Of a stretch of DNA of 5,363 bases, positions 5,152 to 5,363 are shown piece after piece. A program made the position numbers and the translations under genes. This DNA comes from an uncultured Flavobacteriaceae bacterium (GTDB lineage Bacteria; Bacteroidota; Bacteroidia; Flavobacteriales; Flavobacteriaceae): positions 1 through 5,363 of the forward strand of contig CALIIP010000236.1 in NCBI GenBank assembly GCA_938018045.1, given 5' to 3'. Within the stretch, counting starts at the first letter, position 1; each line of letters opens with the position of its first letter. A model generated the notes under the pieces. It was not told where the DNA came from and did no database searches. It worked only from the letters and a program-made list of their open reading frames with translations.

Positions 5152-5363
5152 ATGAGTATATTAGAAAATGTAAAAACATACTTTACAAAAAAGAAAAATA
5201 ACGAAGAAACTGTTAATGCTCCTGAAGGTGTTTGTCCGAATTGTTGGGGAAGCCAAAATTGGGATAACAATTATTATGAAGTTATAAAGGGAGAAAAAGA
5301 TAATGAGAAAACTTATAACTCATTTATCAAAGATGTTGTGGTTAAATTAGATAAAATAACCTT
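5152..5363 (+). CDS. Small CPNCWG zinc-ribbon protein, partial (3' end beyond the window)
   Basis: An open frame starts at ATG 5152 and runs to the right edge without a stop (70 codons plus two bases). It starts MSILENVKTYFTKKKNNEE, a short charged amphipathic segment. CPNCWG follows at 28-33, half of a zinc ribbon. A second Cys pair would be expected past the edge. Small proteins with this opening and a CPNCWG motif are familiar from flavobacterial genomes, to my recollection as hypothetical proteins. No function is known to me. It begins 12 bp after the fusion gene, on the same strand, probably in the same transcript. Confidence 0.75.
   Translation, partial: MSILENVKTYFTKKKNNEETVNAPEGVCPNCWGSQNWDNNYYEVIKGEKDNEKTYNSFIKDVVVKLDKIT

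Overview
The window reads as a piece of a Bacteroidota chromosome, most likely family Flavobacteriaceae. It is AT-rich and its genes lack obvious Shine-Dalgarno sequences. Its promoters fit the Bacteroidota pattern of a TTG or TTTG box, 19-21 bp, then TAnnTTTG. The protein sequences (IF3 and L20 in particular) look flavobacterial. This placement is by recall and reading, not by a database search.

Layout. Positions 1-461 carry no protein gene. They form a divergent control region. Leftward, two near-identical promoters (P1 and P2) fire into what looks like the leader of a ribosomal RNA operon, whose 16S gene would lie beyond the left edge. Rightward, a single promoter drives thrS. From 462 to 3682 is the classic translation cluster thrS-infC-rpmI-rplT: threonyl-tRNA synthetase, initiation factor IF3, and ribosomal proteins L35 and L20. 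It closes with a strong intrinsic terminator at 3705-3734. To the right are three accessory genes on the same strand. They are an exported metallo-beta-lactamase-fold protein (3803-4555), a glutaredoxin-like/GNAT acetyltransferase fusion (4606-5139), and the start of a small CPNCWG zinc-ribbon protein cut by the right edge (5152 onward).

How the parts work together. The left half is a growth-linked block: rRNA transcription on one side, and tRNA charging, initiation and 50S proteins on the other. infC has no ATG, GTG or TTG near its true N-terminus. It begins at a rare AUA (or AUC) codon, so its opening reading frame is easily missed. The two spacers around rpmI both fold, and the loop of the first is complementary over 7 nt to the base of the second. 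This is a candidate L20 feedback operator analogous to, but arranged differently from, the known enterobacterial one. The right half has no clear shared pathway; the fusion gene and the zinc-ribbon gene are 12 bp apart and probably cotranscribed.

No mobile element, CRISPR array, tRNA gene or sign of recent transfer was seen. The most notable items are the candidate rpmI-rplT RNA switch, the tandem rRNA promoters with an adjacent 14-bp interrupted palindrome, the non-AUG infC start and the glutaredoxin-GNAT fusion.
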